A stretch of 56,169 nucleotides of DNA from CAZDVQ01 sp964508975 (GCA_964508975.1 CAZDVQ010000027.1:1-56169); one strand, 5' to 3'; positions 14,464-22,968 are shown, counted from the stretch's first letter. Numbers and translations are program-made. Notes: generated by a model from the sequence alone, not told the origin.

Positions 14464-15675
14464 ATGTACCAGCGGATTTATACCTTGTTGTTTAGCCTTT
14501 TATATTTGGCCTCTAATGCCCAAATCAACGCTTATGAGTACCCTTTATCGTCGCGTATTAGTTTAAAGTACGACAAAGAAACAGCCCAAAAGCTGGCTCA
14601 GCTTGGTCGGACCAAAGAAGCGCTGATGTATGCCGATGGCTTAAACCCGCAAATTGTACCCAAGTTGAGCCAGGCCGAGCTCGACGAGTTTAAGACTTAC
14701 AAGGAAGTTGATGCCCGTAAATATGTGCTGGAGCAGGCTAAAAAATCGCAAATCGTTATCATCAACGAGTTGAGCTATATCCCGCAGCACCGTGCGTTCA
14801 CCTTGGCCATGTTGCAGGAGCTCAAGGCCGATGGTTTTAAGTTTTTCCTGGCCGAGGCTGTTGGTCATGATGATGACAGCCTGAGTATAAGGAAGTACCC
14901 TACCGCAAAATCAGCTGCCAACGCCAATTTGTACGACCCATTGTACGCTGATATGGTGCGGACCGCCATCGAGTTGGGCTTTGAGGTGGTGCCTTATTGC
15001 TCGCAGCGTACCGGTTTGAACCCCTCGGATAAAGCGCTGGATGAAATCCGCGAAATACACCGCATTTTCCGTAAAGACCCCAATGCCCGCATCGTTATCC
15101 ACGCCAGCTTTGCCGATGCTATGGAAAAAGCCCCGAAAGGCTGGGAAGGTACGTTGGCCATGCGGGTGTACACCTTGACCAATATCAACCCCTTGACCAT
15201 CGACCAGGTGAGCATGGCCGAACATAGTTTGGAAACGTACGACAATGCTTATCGGCAAGCCTTAGGGTATCTCAACGACAGTAAAATATACTTGCATCCC
15301 ATCACCGAAAAACCTTTTGTAGAACCCGCCAAGTCAGGGTTTTTCGATGTGCAGATATTCCACCCTAGGAGTGTTTATCGCTATAATCGCAGCCAGAGCA
15401 TGAATGTGTTTGGGCAGCGCCGGCAGTTATTCCTCGACCTCAAGGGTATCAACGATTACCCGCTTTTGGTGCAAGCTTTTGTGGCCAGCGAAACAGGGCA
15501 AGGTCTGCTTCCTGTAGATCAAATTGAAGTATTAAAAGCACCAACATACGATCGCAAAACGGGCGAAAACCTCGACCCGACCACCCTGTTTTTACCCCCG
15601 GGAAAACGACTCATCATACAATATAAAAACTACCAGGGCAAGGTCATCAAAGAGGACAAGATGAGCGTGAACTAA
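14464..15675 (+). CDS. Exported protein of unknown function, possibly EreA/ChaN-like fold
   Basis: A 403-residue protein with a signal peptide (MYQRIYTLLF to SNAQ), so periplasmic or secreted. I do not recognise a firm family. The segment IVIINELSYIPQHRAFTLAM followed by FKFFLAEA is reminiscent of the EreA/ChaN/TraB-type fold, where an early Glu and His start the active site, and a later IVIHASF segment could be a core strand; this is a weak fold-level guess. The C-terminal 60 residues are rich in Pro and Lys. Its stop codon overlaps the left end of a decayed 76-bp element (15675-15715), so the original C terminus may have been altered by the insertion. Confidence 0.55.
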   Translation: MYQRIYTLLFSLLYLASNAQINAYEYPLSSRISLKYDKETAQKLAQLGRTKEALMYADGLNPQIVPKLSQAELDEFKTYKEVDARKYVLEQAKKSQIVIINELSYIPQHRAFTLAMLQELKADGFKFFLAEAVGHDDDSLSIRKYPTAKSAANANLYDPLYADMVRTAIELGFEVVPYCSQRTGLNPSDKALDEIREIHRIFRKDPNARIVIHASFADAMEKAPKGWEGTLAMRVYTLTNINPLTIDQVSMAEHSLETYDNAYRQALGYLNDSKIYLHPITEKPFVEPAKSGFFDVQIFHPRSVYRYNRSQSMNVFGQRRQLFLDLKGINDYPLLVQAFVASETGQGLLPVDQIEVLKAPTYDRKTGENLDPTTLFLPPGKRLIIQYKNYQGKVIKEDKMSVN

Positions 15676-15715
15676 GAGCTGTTTTTCGCCGGAAGCTAAA
15701 GTCCAAACATACTCT
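15675..15715. mobile_element. 76-bp element, internally deleted (copy C)
   Basis: The unit opens AGAG and continues directly as CTGTTTTTCGCCGGAAGC to the normal right end CCAAACATACTCT. Compared with copies A and B, 35 bases are lost between two GAG triplets (AAGAG...CGAGCTG), as expected for deletion between short direct repeats. It overlaps the stop codon of the upstream gene. Confidence 0.75.
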
Positions 15716-15728
15716 AAGCCATTTTTTT

Positions 15729-15860
15729 TCTTTTTGGGCACATGCTGCGCTGTGCGCAGCACCGGGCTTTGCGGGGTTCCAGTGCCTAGCGGCACCACTC
15801 GCTACGCTCGTGCCCCTCCAATCCCTTGTGCGGGTAGCCTGCAAGGCTATCTCCTCCTTA
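15729..15860 (+). repeat. R1 mosaic GC-rich intergenic repeat (copy 6)
   Basis: Starts with a T-tract and GGGCAC, then hairpins GCTGCGCTGTGCGCAGC, GTGCCTAGCGGCAC and TAGCCTGCAAGGCTA, with CTCGCTACGCTCGTGCCC between. More degenerate than other copies. Confidence 0.6.
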
Positions 15861-15915
15861 GAGGCATCGTTAATCCTCAGCAATTAGGTATTTATTACAA
15901 ATTAACTGTGCTTTG

Positions 15916-15970
15916 GTAATAAAGTATTACTCAACGTAATAAGGTATAACCAAAGCGAATAGGTTGAATG
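15916..15970 (+). promoter_or_regulatory. 20-bp-phased motif upstream of the first Rpn-type gene
   Basis: Two 15-base units, GTAATAAAGTATTAC (15916-15930) and GTAATAAGGTATAAC (15936-15950), begin exactly 20 bases apart, and a third degenerate unit, CGAATAGGTTGAATG, begins 20 bases later and contains the first ATG. The same units, spacing and the joining CAAAnCGAATA occur ahead of the second Rpn-type gene at 41146-41180. This looks like an operator or element-borne control site. The function is unknown. Confidence 0.6.
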
Positions 15971-16891
15971 AGCAAGGTGTCAGAACTTTGCGGTATGGAA
16001 ACCAAACCCATCAACCCAGTACCCGAAACCGGAAATGTCTACGACAAAATTATCAAGGAAAATGCATTGGAACTGTTCAAGGCATTTACCAAGGGGCATG
16101 TCTGGAAAGACATAAAACCACTCAAGGATAAACTCCAGAGAACCATTGAACGAGAGATTGACATGTTGTACGATGTAACCGACAACGACGGTACGCGTAT
16201 GTTGGTTCACATGGAGTTTCAATCTACCCCTGACCCCAATATGCACTACAGGATGTTGATGTACCTCGGGTTAATTTGCCAAAAATACAAGCTGCCCACC
16301 TGGCAAATGGTCATTTATCTTGGTATTCGACCGCATCGAATGCTCCGGGAATATAAGATTCGGGAGTCTAGTTTCGTTTACGATATCATCGTACTCAACG
16401 AACTAGAGCCAGCGCAATTCTTGTCGTCTCAAATTCCTGAGGTGATACTCTTCGCCGTGTTTGCCAAATTCAGCAAGGAACAAACGGAAAGTGTATTGCG
16501 TTCTATCTTGGAGAAGCTGCAACAGTGTTGTGGAGACCTCAACAAATTAAAAAAATATCAAGTACAATTGCTCAATTTAGCGCGATTGCGTAAATTTGAC
16601 CATCTTTTAATCGATAAAATCAACACCATGCCTATCTATATCGAACTTGAAGACATTGAAACAGACTACCTTTATAAGAAAGGCATCGAAAAAGGCATCG
16701 AAAAAGGCATTGAAAAAGGCATTGAAAAAGGCCAGCTTGAAGGTGAAGATAAAGGCACCAAAATGACCCTCGCCATTATCAATGCGTATAAAAAAGGTCT
16801 AGGCATAGAGGCTATTGCTGAAACGCTCGGGCTAGAAGTAGCTAAAGTGGAACAGGTTATTCAAGAGGCAAAAGCGATGGATTTGCTGTAA
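15968..16891 (+). CDS. Rpn-like PD-(D/E)XK nuclease-family protein with KGIE repeats
   Basis: A 307-residue cytosolic protein of the Rpn/transposase-like PD-(D/E)XK superfamily. The core is IEREIDMLYDV with D65, then MLVHMEFQS with E83-F-Q85, the ExQ variant of the nuclease motif. The tail has four exact KGIE tetrads (about 238-253) encoded by 12-bp tandem repeats at 16679-16726, then a helix-turn-helix-like segment (GLGIEAIAETLGL) ending in KAMDLL. An alternative start is the ATG at 15995 (METKPIN), just after a GAACTTTG box that could be a promoter -7 element. These proteins are implicated in RecA-independent recombination; this one's activity is untested. Confidence 0.8.
   Translation: MSKVSELCGMETKPINPVPETGNVYDKIIKENALELFKAFTKGHVWKDIKPLKDKLQRTIEREIDMLYDVTDNDGTRMLVHMEFQSTPDPNMHYRMLMYLGLICQKYKLPTWQMVIYLGIRPHRMLREYKIRESSFVYDIIVLNELEPAQFLSSQIPEVILFAVFAKFSKEQTESVLRSILEKLQQCCGDLNKLKKYQVQLLNLARLRKFDHLLIDKINTMPIYIELEDIETDYLYKKGIEKGIEKGIEKGIEKGQLEGEDKGTKMTLAIINAYKKGLGIEAIAETLGLEVAKVEQVIQEAKAMDLL
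16679..16726 (+). repeat. 12-bp in-frame tandem repeat (4 units)
   Basis: Four units of AAAGGCATCGAA / AAAGGCATTGAA encode the KGIE tetrads; two units have C and two have T at the ninth base. Changes in copy number would keep the frame. Confidence 0.85.
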
Positions 16892-16933
16892 GCGTGTATT
16901 GGGTACTCTAGTAGTCATTTAGATAGAATAGCT

Positions 16934-16941
16934 TAACTTTG
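16934..16941 (+). promoter_or_regulatory. Possible -7 box that decides the methyltransferase start
   Basis: TAACTTTG fits the -7 consensus and overlaps the upstream GTG that would open the longest frame. A transcript from here would start near 16947, making the ATG at 16968 the first usable start. No clear -33 box. Confidence 0.45.
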
Positions 16942-16967
16942 TGCCTGTCGAAATATCAACTACCCCT

Positions 16968-18272
16968 ATGCCAAGCCACAGTATATCGCTAAGTCCACCC
17001 AAAAAAGCACAGGCAAACTGCACCTTAAACGTACTCTCCTTGTTTTCAGGATGTGGTGGTATGGATTTAGGCTTTGAAGGTGGCTTCGCTGTTTTAGCGG
17101 CATCTGTGAACGAGGTGCTTCACCCAGATTTTGCGGCAGCGCCTGAAATTGGTGGATTTGTAAAACTCCGTGAAACACGCTTTAAAACCGTTTTTGCCAA
17201 CGACATTTTGCCTGATGCTAAAAGCGCCTGGATCAACCATTTTGTGCAACGGGGGCATAACGCCAATGATTTTCACAATACCAGCATAGTTGATCTAGTC
17301 AAAATGCACAGGGCAGGCATAGAAGTTTTTCCTGCTGGGATAGACTTGGTTACGGGAGGCTTCCCTTGCCAAGACTTTAGCTTGGCGGGTAAACGCAATG
17401 GGTTTAACTCGCACAAGAACCACAAGGGTGAGCTGATAGACGCCGATACGGCATCGGTAGAAACGCGCGGCCAGTTATACATGTGGATGAAGGAAGTCAT
17501 AGATATTACCCAGCCCAAGATATTTGTGGCTGAGAATGTGAAAGGCTTGGTTAACCTAGAAAATGTAAAAGACATCATCCAGCAAGATTTCTCTTCGGCT
17601 GATGGAAATGGTTATATTGTGCTTGACCCGCAGGTGTTGCATGCGGCGGATTATGGTGTGCCCCAATCAAGGGAACGCGTGATATTTATCGGTATCCGGA
17701 AATCAGCTTTAAGGCCCGAAGCGTTGGAGGCATTATCTGCTGCACAGATTCCGGAGGCTTATAACCCCTACCCCAAGCCAACGCACGCGTATAAAAAAAC
17801 AGGGGATGACTTGAAGCCCTTTGTGCCTTTGAGTGCTTTATTTCAACATCTGGAAGAGCCTGAAGTATCGGAAGATTTATCCCAACGCTTTTATTCAAAG
17901 GCCAAGTACATGGGCAAACATTGTCAAGGGCAAACCGAGGTTAAACTCAATGGCATTGCGCCCACCATCCGTTCGGAGCATCACGGCAATATTGAGTTTA
18001 GGCGTTTGTCGAAAGCACATGGTGGTCAAATAGAGGTGGAGTTGAGCCAAGGCCTGAAAGAAAGGCGTTTAACCCCAAGGGAATGTGCCTTAATCCAAAC
18101 TTTTCCACCGGATTATGCATTTGTGATACCGAACGAACATGGCCGGAAAGGCTCCTTCTTGTTGAGTCCATCGCAGGCGTACAAGGTTATCGGTAATGCG
18201 GTGCCGCCCTTGTTGGCCTATAATCTTGCCAGAAGGCTAGAGCAAGTATGGGATATTTACTTTGAAAAATAG
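16968..18272 (+). CDS. DNA (cytosine-5) methyltransferase
   Basis: Transfers a methyl group from S-adenosylmethionine to C5 of cytosine in a specific DNA site. About 434 residues, with all key motifs: I (LFSGCGGMDLGFEGG), IV with the catalytic Cys (GGFPCQDFSLAG), VI (ENVKGL), VIII (QSRERVIFIG), IX (RRLTPRECALIQTFPPDY) and X (YKVIGNAVPP). The target-recognition region between VIII and IX is about 130 residues. No cognate restriction gene is adjacent, so it may be an orphan regulatory or anti-restriction methylase; the Rpn-type nuclease gene ends 76 bases upstream. ATG at 16968 is preferred over the GTG at 16941. Specificity cannot be told from sequence. Confidence 0.95.
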   Translation: MPSHSISLSPPKKAQANCTLNVLSLFSGCGGMDLGFEGGFAVLAASVNEVLHPDFAAAPEIGGFVKLRETRFKTVFANDILPDAKSAWINHFVQRGHNANDFHNTSIVDLVKMHRAGIEVFPAGIDLVTGGFPCQDFSLAGKRNGFNSHKNHKGELIDADTASVETRGQLYMWMKEVIDITQPKIFVAENVKGLVNLENVKDIIQQDFSSADGNGYIVLDPQVLHAADYGVPQSRERVIFIGIRKSALRPEALEALSAAQIPEAYNPYPKPTHAYKKTGDDLKPFVPLSALFQHLEEPEVSEDLSQRFYSKAKYMGKHCQGQTEVKLNGIAPTIRSEHHGNIEFRRLSKAHGGQIEVELSQGLKERRLTPRECALIQTFPPDYAFVIPNEHGRKGSFLLSPSQAYKVIGNAVPPLLAYNLARRLEQVWDIYFEK

Positions 18273-18310
18273 AAACTTGCTTTGTTCTATTACGGCGGCA
18301 AGGATATCAT

Positions 18311-18428
18311 TGCGCCAGGTGGCCGGAGCACAGCCGAACGAAGTGAGGCTGGTGCCGCCGCAGGCGGTACCGAGCGAACAGCGAGTGCGGAGTACACCGG
18401 CGGCGTAGCCGCGGCGCCCCAAAAAACA
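18311..18428 (-). repeat. R1 mosaic GC-rich intergenic repeat (copy 7)
   Basis: Read on the minus strand: T-tract, GGGGCGCCGCGGCTACGCC, a CGGTGTACTCCG hairpin, CACTCGCTGTTCGCTCGG, TACCGCCTGCGGCGG and a final GGCCACCTGGCGC. The remainder of 18273-18589 holds only a possible promoter. Confidence 0.8.
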
Positions 18429-18514
18429 ACATAAAAAATATCGGGCCGAAGTAGAAAGGCTTCAAATTTTACAAGCGAATGTGAAAATTATAGCGTTTAA
18501 GCTAAATAATTGCC

Positions 18515-18522
18515 TAATTTTG
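18515..18522 (+). promoter_or_regulatory. Possible -7 box of the PPIase operon
   Basis: TAATTTTG, 68 bases before the ATG of the first PPIase gene. A -33 box is not evident. Confidence 0.4.
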
Positions 18523-18589
18523 TTGCTTCGTGGCATGGGCCATATTCTTTATTGTTAAACATATTGTTCAACTCAAACTAATACGCATT

Positions 18590-20566
18590 ATGCGACAGAT
18601 AATTTTGTTGGCACTGACGCTTTTGATTTCAGTACAAGTTATTCAGGCTCAAACCGATCCAGTGCTTTTCAAAGTAGAAAATGATGAAGTTCGCGTGTCG
18701 GAGTTCAGGTTTATTTACGACAAGAACATTGGAAGCAAAGCAGATTACACCGAGGCCTCGTTGAATGAGTACCTCGAGATGTACCAAAATTTCAAGTTGA
18801 AAGTACGCAAGGCCAAGGACATGGGCCTGATGGAGGACAAGAACTTGCAACGCGAGCTAGACGGTTACCGCAAGCAATTGTCATCATCGTACTTGACCGA
18901 TAAAGAAATCGTTGATAAGCTTGTTCGCGAAGCTTACGACCGCTCTAAAAAAGACATTTTGATCAGCCACATCTTGGTTTTATTGCCTGAAAATGCAAGT
19001 CAGGACCAAGTAGAACTGGCATTCAGCAAAATTAAAGCATTGCGTGCGCAAGTAAGCCCTGCTAACTTTGCAGATGTTGCTACCCAGCAATCACAAGATC
19101 CAACTGCCCGCGAAAATGGTGGCGACATGGGTTATTTCACCTCGATGCAATTGCCTTATGAACTGGAAAACGTGATTTATACGACCCCAGAAGGTAGCAT
19201 TAGCGAGCCAGTACGTACCCGTTTTGGATACCACATCGTTTGGGTTCGTGGTTCACGCCCCGCCCGTGGCCAAGTACAAGCCGCCCATATTTTACTCCGC
19301 ACCAGCGAGACGGATGCTGATCAAAATAAATTGCAAGAAACTCAAATCAACAATATCTACGCTGAGTTGAAAAGGGGCGCCAAATTCGAAGATTTGGTAG
19401 CTAAGTTCTCTGAAGACAACACGTCAAAAGCAAGCGAAGGCGTTATTGGTTGGTTTGGTATTAACCGTTACAGCAAAGAATTTGAAGATGCTGCATTTGC
19501 CTTGAAAAATGATGGCGACTTCTCGGCACCCATTAAAACGGCTGCTGGCTGGCACATCATTCGTCGCGTTAAGGCAATGCAAAATCCTAGTTACGAGGAA
19601 GCTCGCACCGAGTTGACCACCAAAGTTCGCAAAGACAGCCGCTTTAACTTGGTACAACAAGCCTTAGTGGATAAAATTGTAGCAGATGCTGGCCTGAACT
19701 TAAACCAAGCGGTACGCAAAACCATTTTGGATTCTTTGATGGTATCGCCAGACTTCAATACCTACCGCTGGAAAATGCCTACCATGCCCAATGCACAAGA
19801 AGTATTATTCAGTGTGGGTACCCAAAAAGTTACCGTTAAAGAGTTTATTGAATTTGCTTTGCGCAACCCTGCCGACCGTGTGAACGCAGTAGCAAAAACG
19901 GGCGAATCAAAACAAGAAGCTGGTTTAGAAGCCATTTTTAAAAAGAAAATAGCTGAAACAGCTTTGGCTTATGAAGAAAGCCAATTGGGAACCAAGTACC
20001 CTGATTTCCGCAACTTGATGCGCGAATACGAAGAAGGTATCTTGTTGTTCGAGGTGGCTAAGCGATTGATTTGGGACAAAGCATCGTCAGATGAAACTGG
20101 ATTACAAGCATTTTACAACCAAAACGGCGGTAAATACAAATGGGATGAACGCGCCCGTATTATCCAGTACAAAATCAAGTCGGAAGATGCCAAACTTGTA
20201 GCTAAAATCATGAAGTACGCCAAGAAAAAAGGCCCAGAAGCCGTGGTTGCTAAGTTTAACACTGCCGAGAACAAATTGGTAGAGTTTAGCGAACAATACA
20301 TTGAAAAAGGCAAAGACAAAGGCATGCAGAACTTGAAATGGGCCAAAGGCAGCATGGATGTACCCGTTGTTGCTACACCTGGTACTACAAGTTTCCGCAA
20401 GGTTGAATCAATTTTGCCTAGCACACCAAAATCGCTTCAAGAAGCTCGTGGCTATGTAGTGGCTGACTACCAAGATTACTTAGAAAAAGAATGGGTTAAA
20501 GAACTCCGTGGCAGCTACAAAATTGAAGTGAACAAGGACGTCCTCAAGTCGTTGGTGAAAAAATAA
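18590..20566 (+). CDS. Periplasmic parvulin-type peptidylprolyl isomerase (two PpiC domains)
   Basis: Predicted periplasmic folding factor for outer-membrane proteins. 658 residues. The ATG at 18590 is chosen because it opens a signal peptide (MRQIILLALTLL to IQAQ); the frame continues 20 codons upstream without such a signal. Two PpiC/rotamase domains are visible, about 120-230 (ISHILVLLPE ... FGYHIVWVRG) and 232-340 (QAAHILLRTS ... AGWHIIRRVK). The remaining C-terminal half, rich in Lys and Glu, has no family I recognise. It heads a cluster with a lipoprotein and a SurA-like protein (gaps of 6 and 53 bases), so the three likely form one chaperone operon. Confidence 0.93.
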   Translation: MRQIILLALTLLISVQVIQAQTDPVLFKVENDEVRVSEFRFIYDKNIGSKADYTEASLNEYLEMYQNFKLKVRKAKDMGLMEDKNLQRELDGYRKQLSSSYLTDKEIVDKLVREAYDRSKKDILISHILVLLPENASQDQVELAFSKIKALRAQVSPANFADVATQQSQDPTARENGGDMGYFTSMQLPYELENVIYTTPEGSISEPVRTRFGYHIVWVRGSRPARGQVQAAHILLRTSETDADQNKLQETQINNIYAELKRGAKFEDLVAKFSEDNTSKASEGVIGWFGINRYSKEFEDAAFALKNDGDFSAPIKTAAGWHIIRRVKAMQNPSYEEARTELTTKVRKDSRFNLVQQALVDKIVADAGLNLNQAVRKTILDSLMVSPDFNTYRWKMPTMPNAQEVLFSVGTQKVTVKEFIEFALRNPADRVNAVAKTGESKQEAGLEAIFKKKIAETALAYEESQLGTKYPDFRNLMREYEEGILLFEVAKRLIWDKASSDETGLQAFYNQNGGKYKWDERARIIQYKIKSEDAKLVAKIMKYAKKKGPEAVVAKFNTAENKLVEFSEQYIEKGKDKGMQNLKWAKGSMDVPVVATPGTTSFRKVESILPSTPKSLQEARGYVVADYQDYLEKEWVKELRGSYKIEVNKDVLKSLVKK

Positions 20567-20572
20567 TCCTAC

Positions 20573-21454
20573 ATGCGTAGTATTCAGTATATCCCTGCTG
20601 TATTTTTCGTGTTGATGCTATTCGTTTTAGCATTACCGGTAGGCTCATGCGGTAAAAAAGGCGGTGCTTCAGCCGAGGCCAAGTTATTGGCCAAGGTGTA
20701 CGATGCCAAGTTGTACTCTAGCGACGTAGACCCCAACCTCATTCCAACCGAAGCGAGTGCAGAAGATAGCGCTAGGATTATGACCATTTTTGTTGAGAAC
20801 TGGATTCAAAATCAACTAACGCTCCGGGCCGCTGAGCAAACTGTACAATCGGATGCCAAGATTGAAAAATTGGTGAACGACTATCGTAGCTCGCTCTTGC
20901 TGCAAGAGTATGAAAAGTATTTGATGCGGGAGAAGCTAGATTCGAACATTACAGGCGACGAATACCAGAAATTCTACACGGCTAACCAATCGAAATATAA
21001 GCTACAGGAAACCGTATCGCGTATGATGTTTATCAAAGCGCCATCTGATTTCCCTGGCCTAGATTCGTTGAGGAGCTGGTGGTTGATGCGCAACGAAGGC
21101 GATTATGACAAGTTGCTGTTGTATTGCAATGATAACCAGCGAAAGCTTTCTTATTCCTTGGAAGAAGACAAATGGTTCTCGGTGTCCTTTATCGAGGCAA
21201 ACATGCCGGTATCTGCGGGTGATTTAAAAGCGGCGGTTGGCCGGGATTACATCACCGCCGATTCAAGCCATACCTACATGCTCAAGGTATCAGAGTTTGC
21301 TCCTGCCGGTAGCATGGCCCCGATGAGCTATGCAGCACCAGATATCGCCACGTTTATCTTGCACCAACGTAAGCTACACTTGTTGGATTCAATCCAGAAG
21401 GACTTGTTCAACAACGCTAAGAAATCCAACAAAATCGAAATTTTTTCCAACTGA
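20573..21454 (+). CDS. SurA-like lipoprotein without a visible PpiC domain
   Basis: A 293-residue predicted lipoprotein: signal peptide followed by lipobox VGSC with the modified Cys about residue 26. The region after it (IFVENWIQNQLTLRAAEQTV ... KIEKLVNDYRSSLLLQEYE) resembles the N-terminal chaperone helices of SurA/PrsA proteins, but I see no HILV-type rotamase core. It lies 6 bases after a two-PpiC protein and before a SurA-like protein. It is probably a chaperone-only partner acting at the inner face of the outer membrane. This role is inferred from context. Confidence 0.75.
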   Translation: MRSIQYIPAVFFVLMLFVLALPVGSCGKKGGASAEAKLLAKVYDAKLYSSDVDPNLIPTEASAEDSARIMTIFVENWIQNQLTLRAAEQTVQSDAKIEKLVNDYRSSLLLQEYEKYLMREKLDSNITGDEYQKFYTANQSKYKLQETVSRMMFIKAPSDFPGLDSLRSWWLMRNEGDYDKLLLYCNDNQRKLSYSLEEDKWFSVSFIEANMPVSAGDLKAAVGRDYITADSSHTYMLKVSEFAPAGSMAPMSYAAPDIATFILHQRKLHLLDSIQKDLFNNAKKSNKIEIFSN

Positions 21455-21507
21455 CCACTATCTCAGAACGTTCTGTTCTAGATTAATACCACATGTAACC
21501 AATTACT

Positions 21508-22875
21508 ATGTTTCATAATATTTTACGCAAGGCCGCCCTTGGCTTGCTTTTCGTTCTAGCCTTTGGCTCAAGTATCACTGCCCAAAAGCCAAGAACCATC
21601 ATCGATAAGGTTGTTGCTACCGTTGGCGACAAGATTATCATGTACTCCGATATTGAGGAGTTGGCTACTTACACTGAGTCAAAATCGGGTACACTACCTG
21701 AAAATGCCCGCTGTTACTTTGTAGAGCAAATGCTAACGCAGAATTTATTGCTGGTTCAAGCAGAACGCGATAGTTTGGTTATTAGTGACGAGGAACTCGA
21801 AGGCCAGCTTACGTCTAGGGTTGAACAAATCTTGGATATGATGGGCCGTAATGAACAACAGTTCGTTCAGGTATACGGCTTACGTCCTAGTGAAATGAAG
21901 GATAAAATGCGCGACGATATGCGCAACCAGATGCTTACCCAACGCATGCAGGAGCAAGTTATCTCGTCGGTAGTGATTACACCTGCCGAAGTACGTAAGT
22001 TCTTTGATTTAATCCCGAAGGACAGTTTGCCTTATTTCAACTCGGAAGTAGAATACGCCGAAATCGTCATCAAACCTAAGGTAAACGCCGCTGAAGACCT
22101 CAAGGCGCGTCAACAGGCCGAAGCTATCCGCAACAGGATTGTCATCGATGGTGAAAACTTTGAAGACTTGGCTAAGAAATACTCCAAAGATAAAGGCTCG
22201 GCCGTGAAAGGTGGCGACCTCGGCGTTACCAAACGCGGTATGTTCGTACCTGAATTTGAAGCAGCAGCTTACAAACTTAAACCAGGCGAGATTTCGCCCA
22301 TCGTTAAGTCGCAGTTTGGCTACCACATCATTCAAATGATTGAACGTTTAGGCAACTCGGTTCATACACGCCATATCTTGATTAAGCCTACCATCACCAT
22401 GGCCGATGAAGAACTCGCCCTTGCCGAAATTACCCGCATACGCGAACTAATCGTCAGCGACTCTATGCGCTTTGTTGAAGCCGGTAAACGTTTCACAGAA
22501 GACGAATACAGCAAGAATAACGGCTGCCGTGCTACGAACCCAAACACCGGCGAAACCTTCTTCGAACTTGCCGATCTTGATCCCGATGTATACTTCGCCT
22601 TCGATACACTCGAAGTAGGCGAGGTTACAGCCCCAATTGAAAAGGCTGACATGATGGGCGAGAAAGAATACCGCATCTACACCCTTCAATCTCGTAGCCT
22701 GCCACACCAAGCTAACCTCAAAGACGATTACGCCCGTATCCATAGCGCAGCGTTAGAGGAAAAGAAAGCCAGGGCAATCACTGACTGGGTTAAAACCAAA
22801 TTGTCTTCAACCTACATCCAAATCGACGATCTGTATAAGTCTTGTGAAAATCTAAAGCCATGGCTAAAACCATAG
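21508..22875 (+). CDS. surA: SurA-like periplasmic peptidylprolyl isomerase
   Basis: Periplasmic chaperone/isomerase for outer-membrane beta-barrels. 455 residues with a signal peptide (to ITAQ), an N-terminal SurA chaperone region opening IDKVVATVGDKIIMYSDIEE, a PpiC domain around 185-280 (EYAEIVIKPK ... FGYHIIQMIE) and a second rotamase-like unit beginning HTRHILIKP. Domain order matches SurA. Third gene of the PPIase cluster; 53 bases separate it from the lipoprotein gene, with a palindrome CAGAACGTTCTG in the gap (21464-21475). Followed by tRNA-Phe. Confidence 0.93.
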   Translation: MFHNILRKAALGLLFVLAFGSSITAQKPRTIIDKVVATVGDKIIMYSDIEELATYTESKSGTLPENARCYFVEQMLTQNLLLVQAERDSLVISDEELEGQLTSRVEQILDMMGRNEQQFVQVYGLRPSEMKDKMRDDMRNQMLTQRMQEQVISSVVITPAEVRKFFDLIPKDSLPYFNSEVEYAEIVIKPKVNAAEDLKARQQAEAIRNRIVIDGENFEDLAKKYSKDKGSAVKGGDLGVTKRGMFVPEFEAAAYKLKPGEISPIVKSQFGYHIIQMIERLGNSVHTRHILIKPTITMADEELALAEITRIRELIVSDSMRFVEAGKRFTEDEYSKNNGCRATNPNTGETFFELADLDPDVYFAFDTLEVGEVTAPIEKADMMGEKEYRIYTLQSRSLPHQANLKDDYARIHSAALEEKKARAITDWVKTKLSSTYIQIDDLYKSCENLKPWLKP

Positions 22876-22907
22876 GCTAAATATTTTTTACAAAAATATC
22901 CCAATAG

Positions 22908-22938
22908 TTTTGGAATAATAAAAAAAGGCATATCTTTG
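22908..22938 (+). promoter_or_regulatory. Bacteroidota-type promoter of tRNA-Phe
   Basis: TTTTG at 22908-22912 is followed by 18 bases and TATCTTTG at 22931-22938. The transcript would start about 24 bases before the tRNA. Confidence 0.8.
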
Positions 22939-22968
22939 TCCCGCTTTTGAAAGAAGGCGTTACGGTTT

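Noticed and set aside
16679..16726. Short regular repeats as a possible CRISPR array
   Set aside because: 12-bp units without spacers, in frame inside a protein gene; no array with spacers or cas gene occurs in the window.
21464..21475. CAGAACGTTCTG palindrome before surA as a terminator or operator
   Set aside because: No T-run follows and it is a single site; it could be chance.
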